A program made the translations under genes and the position numbers. From an uncultured Lachnospiraceae bacterium (GTDB lineage Bacteria; Bacillota; Clostridia; Lachnospirales; Lachnospiraceae), in NCBI GenBank assembly GCA_910577645.1, contig CAJTOL010000026.1, positions 1 through 46,407 on the forward strand: a DNA stretch of 46,407 nt, read 5' to 3'. The notes under the pieces are model-generated. The model was not told where the DNA came from. It saw only the letters and a list, made by a program, of their open reading frames with translations, and made no database searches. This document shows positions 33,885 through 42,435 of the stretch, one piece after another (position 1 is the first letter of the stretch; every line of letters starts with the position of its first letter).

Positions 33885-34612
33885 AAGTTGTCCTCCTCAT
33901 CGGTCTGTCTGCGGTATTCTGTGGGAGCCATTCCATAATAATTGCGAAATGCCCGTGTAAAGTTTTTGGGATTTTTATATCCCAGACGAGAAGCAATCTC
34001 GCCGATGGAAAGGTGGATCTGTTTCATCAATGCGCCGGCTTCCTTCATACGGGCATTGAGAAGATATTCACTAAAAGAAATGCCGGTTTTTTTTCGGAAA
34101 AGCCGGGACAGATAATCTGTACTCAAATGGATCTGGGATGCGGCCCCTTCTAATGTGGCATCAGCCAGATGATCCTCCATATAGCAGATGATCCGGGTCA
34201 GGGTATCCGGAGTCTCCTGGGCCCCCGGCCCGCAGATGGCGCGGTGAAGGGAGGTAAACACATCGGTAATCTCTTCATAGCTGATGGGCTTTACGATGTA
34301 ATCCACAGCGCCGTATTGAATTCCCTGCTTTGCGTACTCAAATTCGGTGTAAGCAGACAGGATAACCGTGCGGACAGGGATTTGATGCTTATGAAGCTGC
34401 TTAAGCAGGGAGAGACCGTCCATTACCGGCATCTGAATGTCTGTCAGCAGTACATCTGCGCCTATGGTTTCCAGATAGTTCAGTGCGTCCAGACCATTGG
34501 AGAAGGAGGCGGAGATCTCATATCCCAGTTCTCTCCAGGGAAATAAAGCTTTTAGATTGGTTCTTATATATGGTTCATCATCGGCAATTACAAGCCTGAG
34601 GATTTTTTTCAT
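33881..34612 (-). CDS. Response regulator, compact receiver plus AraC HTH (first of two)
   Basis: This encodes 243 residues from ATG 34612 (a TTG at 34630 is an alternative; the ribosome-binding site is weak for both). Receiver with DD at 11-12, phospho-Asp58 in VLLTDIQMPVMDG, VKPISYEEI Lys. AraC HTH: EGAASQIHLSTDYLSRLFRK and IGEIASRLGYKNPKNFTRAF. It is clearly paralogous to the next regulator and both keep all phospho-transfer residues. A TTGAGT-17-TATAAT promoter lies about 50 bases upstream. Confidence 0.92.
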   Translation of the reverse strand: MKKILRLVIADDEPYIRTNLKALFPWRELGYEISASFSNGLDALNYLETIGADVLLTDIQMPVMDGLSLLKQLHKHQIPVRTVILSAYTEFEYAKQGIQYGAVDYIVKPISYEEITDVFTSLHRAICGPGAQETPDTLTRIICYMEDHLADATLEGAASQIHLSTDYLSRLFRKKTGISFSEYLLNARMKEAGALMKQIHLSIGEIASRLGYKNPKNFTRAFRNYYGMAPTEYRRQTDEEDNL

Positions 34613-34657
34613 AAGATGTCTCTTTCTCAAGTGTTTTCCTTTTGCATGTCATCTTTT

Positions 34658-34686
34658 ATTATAAAAGGAAGATTCTAAAAACTCAA
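34658..34686 (-). promoter_or_regulatory. Promoter of the two-regulator/kinase operon
   Basis: On the minus strand TTGAGT (34686-34681) and TATAAT (34663-34658) are 17 bases apart. The -10 sits in a small palindrome (CTTTTATTATAAAAG). Confidence 0.65.
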
Positions 34687-34901
34687 GGCTGTATTAACTT
34701 TCACCAGGATTTTTCAGAGCTGATTGCAGGCGGCTCTTTCAAAAGACCTGGTAACACTGATAAAACCGGATATGACAGACAGGCAGATGATAAGGGTAAG
34801 CCGGATTTTGTCTGGGATTTCTGAGCAAGAGAGGAGTGGAGGAAGAACAGCTGGAATTGGTAGAACATTTTCGGGGAAAATGAAACTATGCCCATTTATC
34901 G

Positions 34902-34930
34902 TTGAACTGTCCCTAAAAACTTGTTATACT
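34902..34930 (+). promoter_or_regulatory. Promoter of the broken AraC-type regulator gene
   Basis: TTGAAC (34902-34907), 17 bases, TATACT (34925-34930), with an extended -10 (TGTTATACT). It is close to consensus although the gene it drives is damaged. Confidence 0.6.
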
Positions 34931-34986
34931 GTGAAAGAAAAAGGGGAATTCTGTAGAATATAAAGGACAGAGAATGGGGGTGTTGC

Positions 34987-35449
34987 ATGGATTTTCTGGA
35001 ATCGTCCGCTGTTCTGGTTCCGGCTCTGACCGTGATGGCGCTGACTTTATACAACGGGGATCGGAATACGCTGAAGTGGTTTGAACATGAATATTGTTTT
35101 TCTCCCCAACTGCAGAAGAACTATACGGCCCATGGGCTGGAAATGTTTTTTCAGGCAGGTACAGAGAAGCTGATTTATCATCTGGAGGAGCCTATGGGCA
35201 CTCATTTGATTACTTTTAAGAACTGTGGGCAGTGGGATACGGTCGGTGGAATCTCTTTTTTGGGAGTCGGAGGACAAAAGCTCCGGGTTGGATTTTTCAG
35301 AAATTTACGCCAATGTGGAAGAAGTCAACCGCCGCTATGAGGTGGAAGACCAGTTCATTGAGGCGGTGAGCCAGGGGAATGGAAGAAAAGCTTACCGGGC
35401 ATGGAAAGACATGGACCGGGAAACTATTATGAACTGGACTTCGGATTGA
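34987..35449 (+). pseudogene. AraC-type transcriptional regulator, N-terminal remnant with internal deletion
   Basis: The first frame (34987-35222 meaningful) has the N-terminal segment of a regulator type common in gut clostridia (MDFLESSAVLVPALTVMALT, FEHEYCFSPQLQKNYTAHGL). The meaning then moves to a second frame (FSEIYANVEEVNRRYEVEDQ, FIEAVSQGNGRKAYRAWKDM), which stops at 35449. A central piece of the sensor domain and the whole C-terminal AraC HTH are absent. It keeps a near-consensus promoter upstream and a terminator at its end. Family naming rests on memory of similar proteins, so it is moderately sure. Confidence 0.55.
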
Positions 35450-35488
35450 CATACGAAGGCGGGAGCTTAAAGTCCGTAATACTATAAG

Positions 35489-35524
35489 AAAAGGCTTTCG
35501 GGGGAATCCCCGGAAGCCTTTTCT
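35489..35524. terminator. Bidirectional terminator between AraC remnant and LacI gene
   Basis: AAAAGGCTTTCGGGG pairs with CCCCGGAAGCCTTTT around GAAT with one mismatch, followed by CTT on the plus strand and preceded by A-rich sequence for the minus strand. Confidence 0.75.
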
Positions 35525-35526
35525 TA

Positions 35527-36534
35527 TCATTTTTGCGTAGATTCTCTGATGATTAGTTCGGTATTGAGAGACACTTGCTTTGGCGGCATATTGGGATTTT
35601 TTAACCTTTCCAATAAAAATTCACAGGCCATGTAGCCCAACTGATATTTGGGCTGGTTGATTGTAGTGATGGAAGGAGAGGTGGCCTGGGAAATATCTAC
35701 ATTATCAAATCCCGTAACGGCGACATCCTGAGGCACTGACAGGCCGGCATTACGGCAGCCGCGAATGGCAGCGGCCGCTAATACATCAGAAACAGCAAAA
35801 ATGGCATCCGGGTGCTCCTTCTGTGACATTAGCTGATAGGTGGAGGAAACTGCCATATTAAAATCCAGTTCAGAAAGCTGGATGATCCAGGATTCATTTA
35901 ATGGAATATCAGCAGCTTCTAAGCTCTGGAGATAGCCGAGCTTCCTGTGGCGGGCATACTTGTACCGCTCTGGTCCAACTAAAAACCCAATTTTTCTGCG
36001 GCCGGTAGATAAAATATAATTGGTTACTTTTCTGGCGGCCTCAATATCATCAATACTGGTATAAGAAACTAAATTCTGATTTTCTATATATTCACAACAC
36101 TGCACAAACGGAATGGTTTTGTAAAGCAAGTCAAAATATTTCTGCTCTAAAGCGTTCAATACAATAGCTCCACACAGATTAATGTTAGTTAAAAGATTAA
36201 AAAAACTGGATTCGGTAAACGCATTAATGTGCTGCACATTAACCAAGGTGTAGTAATTATGCCGCAGCGCAGCTTCCTGTGCCCCCCTGATGACATCATT
36301 GTAAAATGGATTTGAGACAGAGGGAATATTGATTAAAATGACCCGCTTGTCTTTTTGATTATTGGAAATCAGGAAATCATTGGGGAGAGGATAGTTCAAT
36401 TCTTTGATTGCCTCCATAATACGGTGGGAGGTGTTGCTTTTAACAGCAGTAGTATTATTTAAAAAACGAGAAACAGTAGCAATAGAAACATCGGCTAACT
36501 CTGCAATCTGTGCAATAGTAGGTTTTGTTGACAT
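35527..36534 (-). CDS. LacI-family transcriptional regulator
   Basis: This encodes 335 residues. GGAGGT lies 8 bases before ATG 36534. N-terminal HTH and hinge: TIAQIAELADVSIATVSRFL (residues about 5-24), then NNTTAVKSNTSHRIMEAI. The sugar-binding-protein-like effector domain follows (RVILINIPSVSNPFYNDVI, PDAIFAVSDVLAAAAIRG, VAVTGFDNVDISQATSPSIT). It is divergent from the ribose-type ABC operon and probably represses it until a sugar or derivative binds. The effector is unknown. Confidence 0.93.
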   Translation of the reverse strand: MSTKPTIAQIAELADVSIATVSRFLNNTTAVKSNTSHRIMEAIKELNYPLPNDFLISNNQKDKRVILINIPSVSNPFYNDVIRGAQEAALRHNYYTLVNVQHINAFTESSFFNLLTNINLCGAIVLNALEQKYFDLLYKTIPFVQCCEYIENQNLVSYTSIDDIEAARKVTNYILSTGRRKIGFLVGPERYKYARHRKLGYLQSLEAADIPLNESWIIQLSELDFNMAVSSTYQLMSQKEHPDAIFAVSDVLAAAAIRGCRNAGLSVPQDVAVTGFDNVDISQATSPSITTINQPKYQLGYMACEFLLERLKNPNMPPKQVSLNTELIIRESTQK

Positions 36535-36598
36535 GGGGTTACCTCCAAAAGTATTGTTACTGTGACTATACCAGATTTTAGCAAAAAAGTACAGATGA

Positions 36599-36698
36599 AA
36601 TGTAAAAAATGTAAATATTTTAAATATATTGACAAAATAATGAAAATAGATTATATTTATTTCATAAAAAATAAGAAAAATAAATCAAAAAATGTAAA
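36599..36698 (+). promoter_or_regulatory. AATGTAAA repeats around the ABC operon promoter
   Basis: AATGTAAA occurs three times (36599-36606, 36608-36615, 36691-36698) on both sides of the promoter in a very AT-rich stretch. They could be regulator half-sites; no perfect LacI-type palindrome was found. Confidence 0.3.
36629..36657 (+). promoter_or_regulatory. Promoter of ribose-type ABC / isomerase operon
   Basis: TTGACA (36629-36634), 17 bases, TATATT (36652-36657): consensus -35 and near-consensus -10, 65 bases before the ATPase start. Such a strong core promoter fits control by repression, by the adjacent LacI. Confidence 0.75.
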
Positions 36699-36721
36699 AA
36701 ATTTTGTAAAAGGAGGACAGT

Positions 36722-38215
36722 ATGGGGGAATACTTGTTGGAGATGAACGAGATTTCAAAATCCTTCCAGGCAGTACATGCATTAGATCATGTCAGCTTTA
36801 AAATAAAGCCTGGGGAAGCCAAATGCTTGGTTGGAGAAAACGGCTGTGGAAAATCTACATTGATTAAAGTGATCTCCGGAGTTTATACGCCGGATTCGGG
36901 AAGTATTACGATAAAAGGTAAAACATATACATCTTTAACGCCAACTCAATCAATCGCTGCCGGTATCCAGGTAATTTATCAGGACTTTTCGCTGTTTCCA
37001 AACTTGACAGTGGCAGAAAACATTGCCATGGGATACAACCTCTATTACAAAAACAAAATTGTAAATAAGAAGAAAAACAGAGAAATGGCAAAAAAAATGA
37101 TAGACGAGATAGGAGTGTCCATTGCTCTGGATAAAGAAGTAGGGAAGCTTTCTGTCGGAGAAAAGCAGGTGGTGGCCATTTGCAGAGCGCTCTTGCTGGA
37201 TGCAGAACTAATTATTATGGACGAGCCGACAACTGCTTTAACAGCAAAAGAGGTGGGTTCCTTATACCGGATTATTGATGACCTGAAAAAGAAGGGCATT
37301 GCGTTAATTTTTGTCAGCCACAAATTGAATGAGGTATTTGAAGTGGCAGAAAGTATCTGCGTTTTACGAGATGGAAAAAATGTCATTGACGGCTCTAAAG
37401 AAGATTTTGATGAAACCAAAATGACATATTATATGACAGGGCGCAATGTTGTGTTTACTCCTTTTTCTCCTGGGAAAATAGAAAAAGCTCCTATGCTGAG
37501 AATAGAGCATTTAAATAAGGAAAATCAATATCAGGATATTACTTTTAACTTGTATCAAGGAGAAGTTCTTGGAATTACCGGCCTTTTGGGCAGTGGAAGA
37601 ACAGAACTTGCAGAGTCGATATTTGGACTTCAGAAACCTGATAGCGGAAAGATTTTTTTGGAAGGGAAAGAGCTTTGTCTAAAAGGCAGCGACAGCGCAG
37701 TTAATGCGGGGATTGGATATCTGCCGGAAGACCGGTTAACCCAGGGCTTGTTTTTAAACGTGTCTATCCGGAAAAATATCTCTGCAGGGATTATCCGAAA
37801 ATTCAGTAAGAATTTTTTACATATCATAGACCGAAAGGGCATTTATAAAGAAGTTGCAAACCAGGTGGAGAGCTTAAAAATTAAATTAGGCGATTTAGAG
37901 AATCCGGTAAGCAGCTTATCCGGGGGAAATCAGCAGAGAGTTGTGTTGGCTAAGTGGTTATCAATCAGGCCAAAGGTGCTTTTATTAAATTGTCCGACTG
38001 TCGGTGTCGATGTTGGATCAAAACAGAATATTCATGAGACGATAAAACGGTTGGCAAAGGAAGGGATCGGGATCATTGTTATTTCTGATGATCTCATGGA
38101 AGTCTTATCTGTTTGCAGCAGGGTGCTTGTAATGAATAAGGGGAAATTTACCGGAGAATATTTAGCCAATGAATTGGAAGAAGAGTCCTTACAGAGAATG
38201 TTGGTGAAAGAGTAA
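36722..38215 (+). CDS. Sugar ABC ATPase with two nucleotide-binding domains (RbsA/MglA type)
   Basis: This encodes 497 residues; AAGGAGGACAGT precedes ATG 36722. The first domain is complete: Walker A GENGCGKSTLIK, signature LSVGEKQVVAICRAL, Walker B LIIMDEPTTAL, switch FVSHKL. The second domain has the usual weak Walker A (GLLGSGRTEL) and signature LSGGNQQRVVLAKWL, but the Walker B/catalytic segment reads LLLNCPTVGVDVG where DEP is normal. The second site therefore lacks the catalytic Glu and is probably non-hydrolytic. It powers the two permeases downstream. Confidence 0.93.
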   Translation: MGEYLLEMNEISKSFQAVHALDHVSFKIKPGEAKCLVGENGCGKSTLIKVISGVYTPDSGSITIKGKTYTSLTPTQSIAAGIQVIYQDFSLFPNLTVAENIAMGYNLYYKNKIVNKKKNREMAKKMIDEIGVSIALDKEVGKLSVGEKQVVAICRALLLDAELIIMDEPTTALTAKEVGSLYRIIDDLKKKGIALIFVSHKLNEVFEVAESICVLRDGKNVIDGSKEDFDETKMTYYMTGRNVVFTPFSPGKIEKAPMLRIEHLNKENQYQDITFNLYQGEVLGITGLLGSGRTELAESIFGLQKPDSGKIFLEGKELCLKGSDSAVNAGIGYLPEDRLTQGLFLNVSIRKNISAGIIRKFSKNFLHIIDRKGIYKEVANQVESLKIKLGDLENPVSSLSGGNQQRVVLAKWLSIRPKVLLLNCPTVGVDVGSKQNIHETIKRLAKEGIGIIVISDDLMEVLSVCSRVLVMNKGKFTGEYLANELEEESLQRMLVKE

Positions 38216-38228
38216 GGGGGAGAAGGAT

Positions 38229-39218
38229 ATGAAAAAAGCACTGAAAATAAACGATCTTACAATACGTTTGGCTCTGTTCTTTTTGATTTTAATTGTATTC
38301 GCCTGTATTGAACCGGCAGTATTATCCGCATCGAATATTGTCAGTATGATAAACGATTCTATTTTCAATGGGATTGCAGCGCTGGGGATGATGGTGATAA
38401 TGGTAACGGGAAACTTTGACCTGTCTTCCATGAGCATTGGGATGGTTGCATCATTTGTTACATTGAAGTTTTATTCTTTAATTGGATATGACGGAGACTT
38501 TTTTACGATGTTTTTGATTGCTGGCGTTATAGGAGCCTTTTTTGCAATGATAAACGGTTTTCTTGCTCAAAAATATCGTTTGTCTGGTTTTGTGGTTTCC
38601 ATTGGCACAAATCTGATTTTCGGAAGTTTCTTTTTTATTTTTATGAAGTCCTCTTACATAAAAGAAGCATTGATGCCCAAAAGACTGTTAAATGTCAGAA
38701 CTACAGCTGTTTTTTCCATAAAAACGGCATCCGGGATAATGGCCAATATTAATATAGGAATTGTGGTATTGATTATTACTGCTGTTTTGCTTTGGCTCCT
38801 GCTAAACAAGACTCAGATTGGAAGAGGAATATATGCAATCGGCGGAGATGCCCAGGCAGTAGAAAGAGTCGGGTACAGTTCGATGAAGATTACCCTGCTG
38901 GCTTATGCGCTGTTTGGAGCCTGTGCAGGAATTGCAGGAATTTATTTCTATAGTAACGCAGGAACCTTTGAACCGGCCATGATTGCAGATAAAGGCGCAG
39001 ATGTAATTGCATCGGCGATTTTCGGCGGATGCAATATGCAGGACGGAAAGGGAACCGTAGGCGGCATTTTGGCAGGGGTAGCCATTATTACAATCATCAA
39101 AGGAAATTTGATTTTATTAGGAGTTCCGTCCTATTATATCACGTTTGTTGTTGGAACTATGATTTTATTGGGAGTTTTATTTTCTACTTTAGGAGAAAAG
39201 CATTTCCGCAAGGCGTAA
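38229..39218 (+). CDS. Sugar ABC permease, RbsC type (first)
   Basis: This encodes 329 residues with 8-10 hydrophobic helices. Features are AALGMMVIMVTGNFDLSSMS near the N-terminus, AMINGFLAQKYRLSGFVVSIG, GRGIYAIGGDAQAVERVGYS and a C-terminal DVIASAIFGGCNMQDGKGTV, all typical of the BPD_transp_2 family. It pairs with the next gene as a heterodimer, with the ATPase upstream. Confidence 0.92.
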   Translation: MKKALKINDLTIRLALFFLILIVFACIEPAVLSASNIVSMINDSIFNGIAALGMMVIMVTGNFDLSSMSIGMVASFVTLKFYSLIGYDGDFFTMFLIAGVIGAFFAMINGFLAQKYRLSGFVVSIGTNLIFGSFFFIFMKSSYIKEALMPKRLLNVRTTAVFSIKTASGIMANINIGIVVLIITAVLLWLLLNKTQIGRGIYAIGGDAQAVERVGYSSMKITLLAYALFGACAGIAGIYFYSNAGTFEPAMIADKGADVIASAIFGGCNMQDGKGTVGGILAGVAIITIIKGNLILLGVPSYYITFVVGTMILLGVLFSTLGEKHFRKA

Positions 39219-39229
39219 AGGAGAAAATT

Positions 39230-40258
39230 ATGAAGGAAACATTGAAAAAATATTTGAAGAATTGCGACAAGCGAACAATCTCATTACTTTTCATTACAGT
39301 ACTTTTGATCTTAGTTATTGGTTCTATGAATCCGAAAAGCTTCTTTTCTGTATATAATTTTAAATCCATGTCCAGACAGCTGGCGGAAATCGGGATTTAC
39401 GGCTTGGCGCTGTTTACGATTGTTATTTCAGGAGGACTGAATCTTTCGATTGTGGCGATTGCGAATCTATCCGCTATCTGCGGCGGGTGTATCATGCAGG
39501 GATTGATATTAGGGGATGTGATTACAGATCCGTTTATGCGTCTGATTCTGGGGATTCTGGTTTCTCTGACAGTGGGAGTTCTGAGCGGTGTGATTAATGG
39601 CTATTTTGTTGCCGGTCTGGGGCTGACTGCAGTTCTGGTGACCAGTGCAACCAGCCAGCTGTTCCAGGGAATTGCATTAGTAATTACCAAGGGATCGGCG
39701 ATTGTCGGGGCGCCGGAAGCAATTATTAAATTGGGATCCGGGGACTTATGGGGGAATGTTCCGTATTTGATGCTGCTGGCAGTTATTTGTTATGGTATTA
39801 CACATTTTGTGTTTGAGTACACGTCCTATGGGGAACAGTGCAGACTGTTGGGAGCAAACGCAACGGCAAACCGGTACAGCGGAAACTCCAATTTCAGAAC
39901 GTTGATGAAGAGCTACATGCTTTCAGGATTTTTTTCTGCAGTGGGAGGCTTGGTAAGCTACTCCAGAATGTGTGCGCTGCGGTCGGATTATGGAAATAGT
40001 CTGACAAGTACGGCGATGTTGGTAATCCTGATGGGAGGCGCATGGATTGTTGCAGGAGGAGGAAAAATTATCAACATTTTTATTGCGCTGTTGAGTATTC
40101 AGGTGATTTCCAGCGGCCTGACGCTGGCAGGAACCAGTAATTTTACCAGAAATACAATATGGGGCTTGCTGCTGGTAGGGATTTTATTGCTGGGCACTCC
40201 GCAAATCAAGGAAAAATTTATGAAATTAAGGAGCAGGAGAAGGCAGTATAAGGTATGA
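39230..40258 (+). CDS. Sugar ABC permease, RbsC type (second)
   Basis: This encodes 342 residues. ATG 39230 follows AAGGAG, 11 bases after the previous stop; the frame is open upstream inside the first permease gene. BPD_transp_2 features: GLALFTIVISGGLNLSIVAI, GVINGYFVAGLGLTAVLVTS, GEQCRLLGANATANRYSGNS. Two different RbsC-like subunits in one operon imply a heterodimeric channel rather than the homodimer of the ribose system. Confidence 0.92.
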   Translation: MKETLKKYLKNCDKRTISLLFITVLLILVIGSMNPKSFFSVYNFKSMSRQLAEIGIYGLALFTIVISGGLNLSIVAIANLSAICGGCIMQGLILGDVITDPFMRLILGILVSLTVGVLSGVINGYFVAGLGLTAVLVTSATSQLFQGIALVITKGSAIVGAPEAIIKLGSGDLWGNVPYLMLLAVICYGITHFVFEYTSYGEQCRLLGANATANRYSGNSNFRTLMKSYMLSGFFSAVGGLVSYSRMCALRSDYGNSLTSTAMLVILMGGAWIVAGGGKIINIFIALLSIQVISSGLTLAGTSNFTRNTIWGLLLVGILLLGTPQIKEKFMKLRSRRRQYKV

Positions 40259-40308
40259 ACGAAACAGCAGAAGCTGTTTAAATAAAAGTTTTAATGGAGG
40301 GATTACTT

Positions 40309-41403
40309 ATGAAAAAACTGGTAACTTGGACACTGGCTTGCTGTATGACAGCAGGAGTATTGGCAGCCTGCGGTAATGGAGGGGGTGAAACGACAAAAAG
40401 CGGAGAAACAGCAGCTGCTTCCACGGAAGCGAAGGCAGAGAGCAAAGCGGAAAAGGAACCGGAAGGAGAACAGATCGTTGTGGCGACGGTTGTAAAAGCA
40501 ATCGGAAGCAACTGGTTTGACTCCATGGACTGGGAAGGCACGGCCTGGGCAGAAGAAAACCAGGCGGAGCATCACTACATTGGACCGACTTCTATGGACT
40601 CTGCAGCACAGCTGCAATGTATCTCTGACGCAATCGCCCTGCAGCCGGATATTTTGACCGTTGTACCGATTGCAGCCGATGCCTGTGACGCGTTATTGAA
40701 ACAGGCGCAGGATCAGGGCACATTAGTGGTTACCCACGAGGGAACCGGTCTGTTAAACAACGACTATAACGTAGATGCATTTGACAATAACTCTTTCGGA
40801 GAAAACTTTGCCCGGAAAGCGGCAGAATTGCTGGGAGAAGATTGTAAGTATGCATGTATGGTTGGCACACTGACAACACCGGCGCATATGGCATGGTCAG
40901 AAGCTTTTTATAAATATGCCAATGAGAATTATTCAGACATGGTGTGTGCAAATGATATTAGTGATGGTGGGATTATGCCTTTAGAGGGCGGCGCCAATGC
41001 GGATACCGCCTACAGTGTAACGAAGCAGTTTTTACAGGCAAACCCGGATCTTGATGTGTTTTATGTTTGTTCCAGTTCTAATGTAACAGGGGTTGCCAGA
41101 GCAATTGAAGAGCTTGGCATGGCTGATTCTGTAAAAGTATTAGCAGTAGGTACCGCTTCCGGCCAGAAGTCTTATTATGAAAGCGGAACCATTATATACG
41201 GCGCTTTCTGGTATCCGGGCGCGGCCCAGTATGCCTGTTATGAAGTAGGAAAACGGGTGATTTCCGGGGAAGGAATTAAAACCGGTGATGATTTAGGGAT
41301 TGATGGGTATCATGACATCACTGTGGACGGAAAGAATATTTATGGTTCCGCCTGGCTTGATGTAACCTTAGACAATTTGGAGGAAATGTGTAACATTTTA
41401 TAA
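40309..41403 (+). CDS. Sugar-binding lipoprotein, RbsB/periplasmic-binding type
   Basis: This encodes 364 residues. ATG 40309 follows TGGAGGGATT. Lipoprotein signal with lipobox LAAC near residue 19, a charged low-complexity linker, then a type-I periplasmic-binding fold: IVVATVVKAIGSNWFDSMDW, ISDAIALQPDILTVVPIAAD, LVVTHEG, FDNNSFGENFARKAAELLG, VFYVCSSSNVTGVARAIEEL. It binds the sugar outside the cell for the RbsA/RbsC-like complex. It comes after the permeases and is followed by a terminator-like hairpin. Ligand unknown. Confidence 0.92.
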   Translation: MKKLVTWTLACCMTAGVLAACGNGGGETTKSGETAAASTEAKAESKAEKEPEGEQIVVATVVKAIGSNWFDSMDWEGTAWAEENQAEHHYIGPTSMDSAAQLQCISDAIALQPDILTVVPIAADACDALLKQAQDQGTLVVTHEGTGLLNNDYNVDAFDNNSFGENFARKAAELLGEDCKYACMVGTLTTPAHMAWSEAFYKYANENYSDMVCANDISDGGIMPLEGGANADTAYSVTKQFLQANPDLDVFYVCSSSNVTGVARAIEELGMADSVKVLAVGTASGQKSYYESGTIIYGAFWYPGAAQYACYEVGKRVISGEGIKTGDDLGIDGYHDITVDGKNIYGSAWLDVTLDNLEEMCNIL

Positions 41404-41412
41404 TTTGCTATA

Positions 41413-41454
41413 AAAAATAGAATCTGAGGTGGAAATACCTTGGATTCTATTTTT
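41413..41454 (+). terminator. Terminator/attenuator between transport and catabolic genes
   Basis: AAAAATAGAATC (41413-41424) pairs with GATTCTATTTTT (41443-41454), with AGGT/ACCT inside. The right arm itself supplies the T-run. It probably lets only part of the transcripts continue into the isomerase genes. Confidence 0.65.
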
Positions 41455-41474
41455 AAAGACGGAGTGTGGGAAAG

Positions 41475-42386
41475 ATGAAATTAGGACTGTTATCCGCTAT
41501 TTTGGAGAACTGGGAGTATTCTCAAATAGTTGATTTATGTGCAGAAATTGGATATGAGGCTTTGGAAGTTGCCTGCTGGCCGAGAGGCAAAGCATCCAGA
41601 AGATATGCGGGGGTTACGCATTTGGATGTGAATGTATTGAGGGAGGCTGAAATAGAAAACAAAATCCAGTATGCCCGCAATAAAAATATAGAAATTTCGG
41701 CATTTGGATATTATCCCAATGCTATGAGTGTGAATCAAGAGGAGCGCGAATTGGCAGCTGCCCATATCAGAAAGCTGATTCATGTGGCAGGAGAAACTGG
41801 CATAGGCATGGTCAATACCTTTATAGGGAGGGACAAGTACAAGACAGTAGAAGAAAATTTGACGTTATATAAAGAAATCTGGTCTCCGATTGTAGAAATG
41901 GCAGAAAAAGAAAATGTGAAAATTGCCATAGAAAATTGCCCAATGCTGTTTTCCGGAGATGAGTGGCCGGGAGGAAATAACCTGGCCAGTACACCGGCTA
42001 TATGGCATGAGATGTTCCAAATGATTGACAGTGACAAACTGGGGCTTAATTATGATCCAAGCCACTGTGTGATCTTAGATATGGATTATGTGAAACCGCT
42101 GTATCAGTTTAAAGAGAAAATTTTCCACGTCCACTTAAAGGATACCCATATCATGAAAGAAAAACTGGATCAATACGGAAGGCTTTCCTATCCTCTGAAT
42201 TATATAAGTCCGAAAATACCGGGATTAGGAGATATTGATTGGGCCGCTTTCAGCAGCGCGCTTTATGATATTGGTTACAACGGCTGTGTTTGTGTGGAGA
42301 TGGAAGACAGATCCTTTGAGCGGAATGAAGAAATGATCTGCAAAGGCCTGAATGTGGCTTACAGAAACATGCACCAGTATTTTTAG
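41475..42386 (+). CDS. Sugar phosphate isomerase/epimerase TIM barrel
   Basis: This encodes 303 residues from ATG 41475 (a GTG at 41466 is a weaker option). Xylose-isomerase-like barrel: KLGLLSAILENWEYSQIVDL, GYEALEVACWPRG, ISAFGYYPNAM, VKIAIENCPM with metal-binding Glu, LGLNYDPSHCV with Asp and His, FHVHLKDTH with His, and VCVEMEDRSF with Glu. The metal set is complete, so it is likely an active isomerase, epimerase or dehydratase of this fold. It is less similar to the next two genes than they are to each other. Confidence 0.87.
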   Translation: MKLGLLSAILENWEYSQIVDLCAEIGYEALEVACWPRGKASRRYAGVTHLDVNVLREAEIENKIQYARNKNIEISAFGYYPNAMSVNQEERELAAAHIRKLIHVAGETGIGMVNTFIGRDKYKTVEENLTLYKEIWSPIVEMAEKENVKIAIENCPMLFSGDEWPGGNNLASTPAIWHEMFQMIDSDKLGLNYDPSHCVILDMDYVKPLYQFKEKIFHVHLKDTHIMKEKLDQYGRLSYPLNYISPKIPGLGDIDWAAFSSALYDIGYNGCVCVEMEDRSFERNEEMICKGLNVAYRNMHQYF

Positions 42387-42435
42387 GTAACAGTTCAGAC
42401 AACGGTTACAGTTTTATCAGGAAAAGGAGGTTTTC

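Larger units (their letters stand above)
34613..34986. other. Intergenic region between divergent regulators
   Basis: This 374-base gap carries a good promoter in each direction (34658-34686 minus, 34902-34930 plus). The rest contains no protein gene I recognise; a 60-codon plus-strand frame at 34642 has no ribosome-binding site and no family features. Confidence 0.5.

Noticed and set aside
34642..34824. 60-codon plus-strand frame in the regulator intergenic gap
   Set aside because: No ribosome-binding site and no recognisable features; it overlaps the promoter region of the opposite operon.
42387..42435. GTAAC/GTTAC pair before the first tandem isomerase
   Set aside because: A 5-bp stem is too weak to call a terminator or operator.
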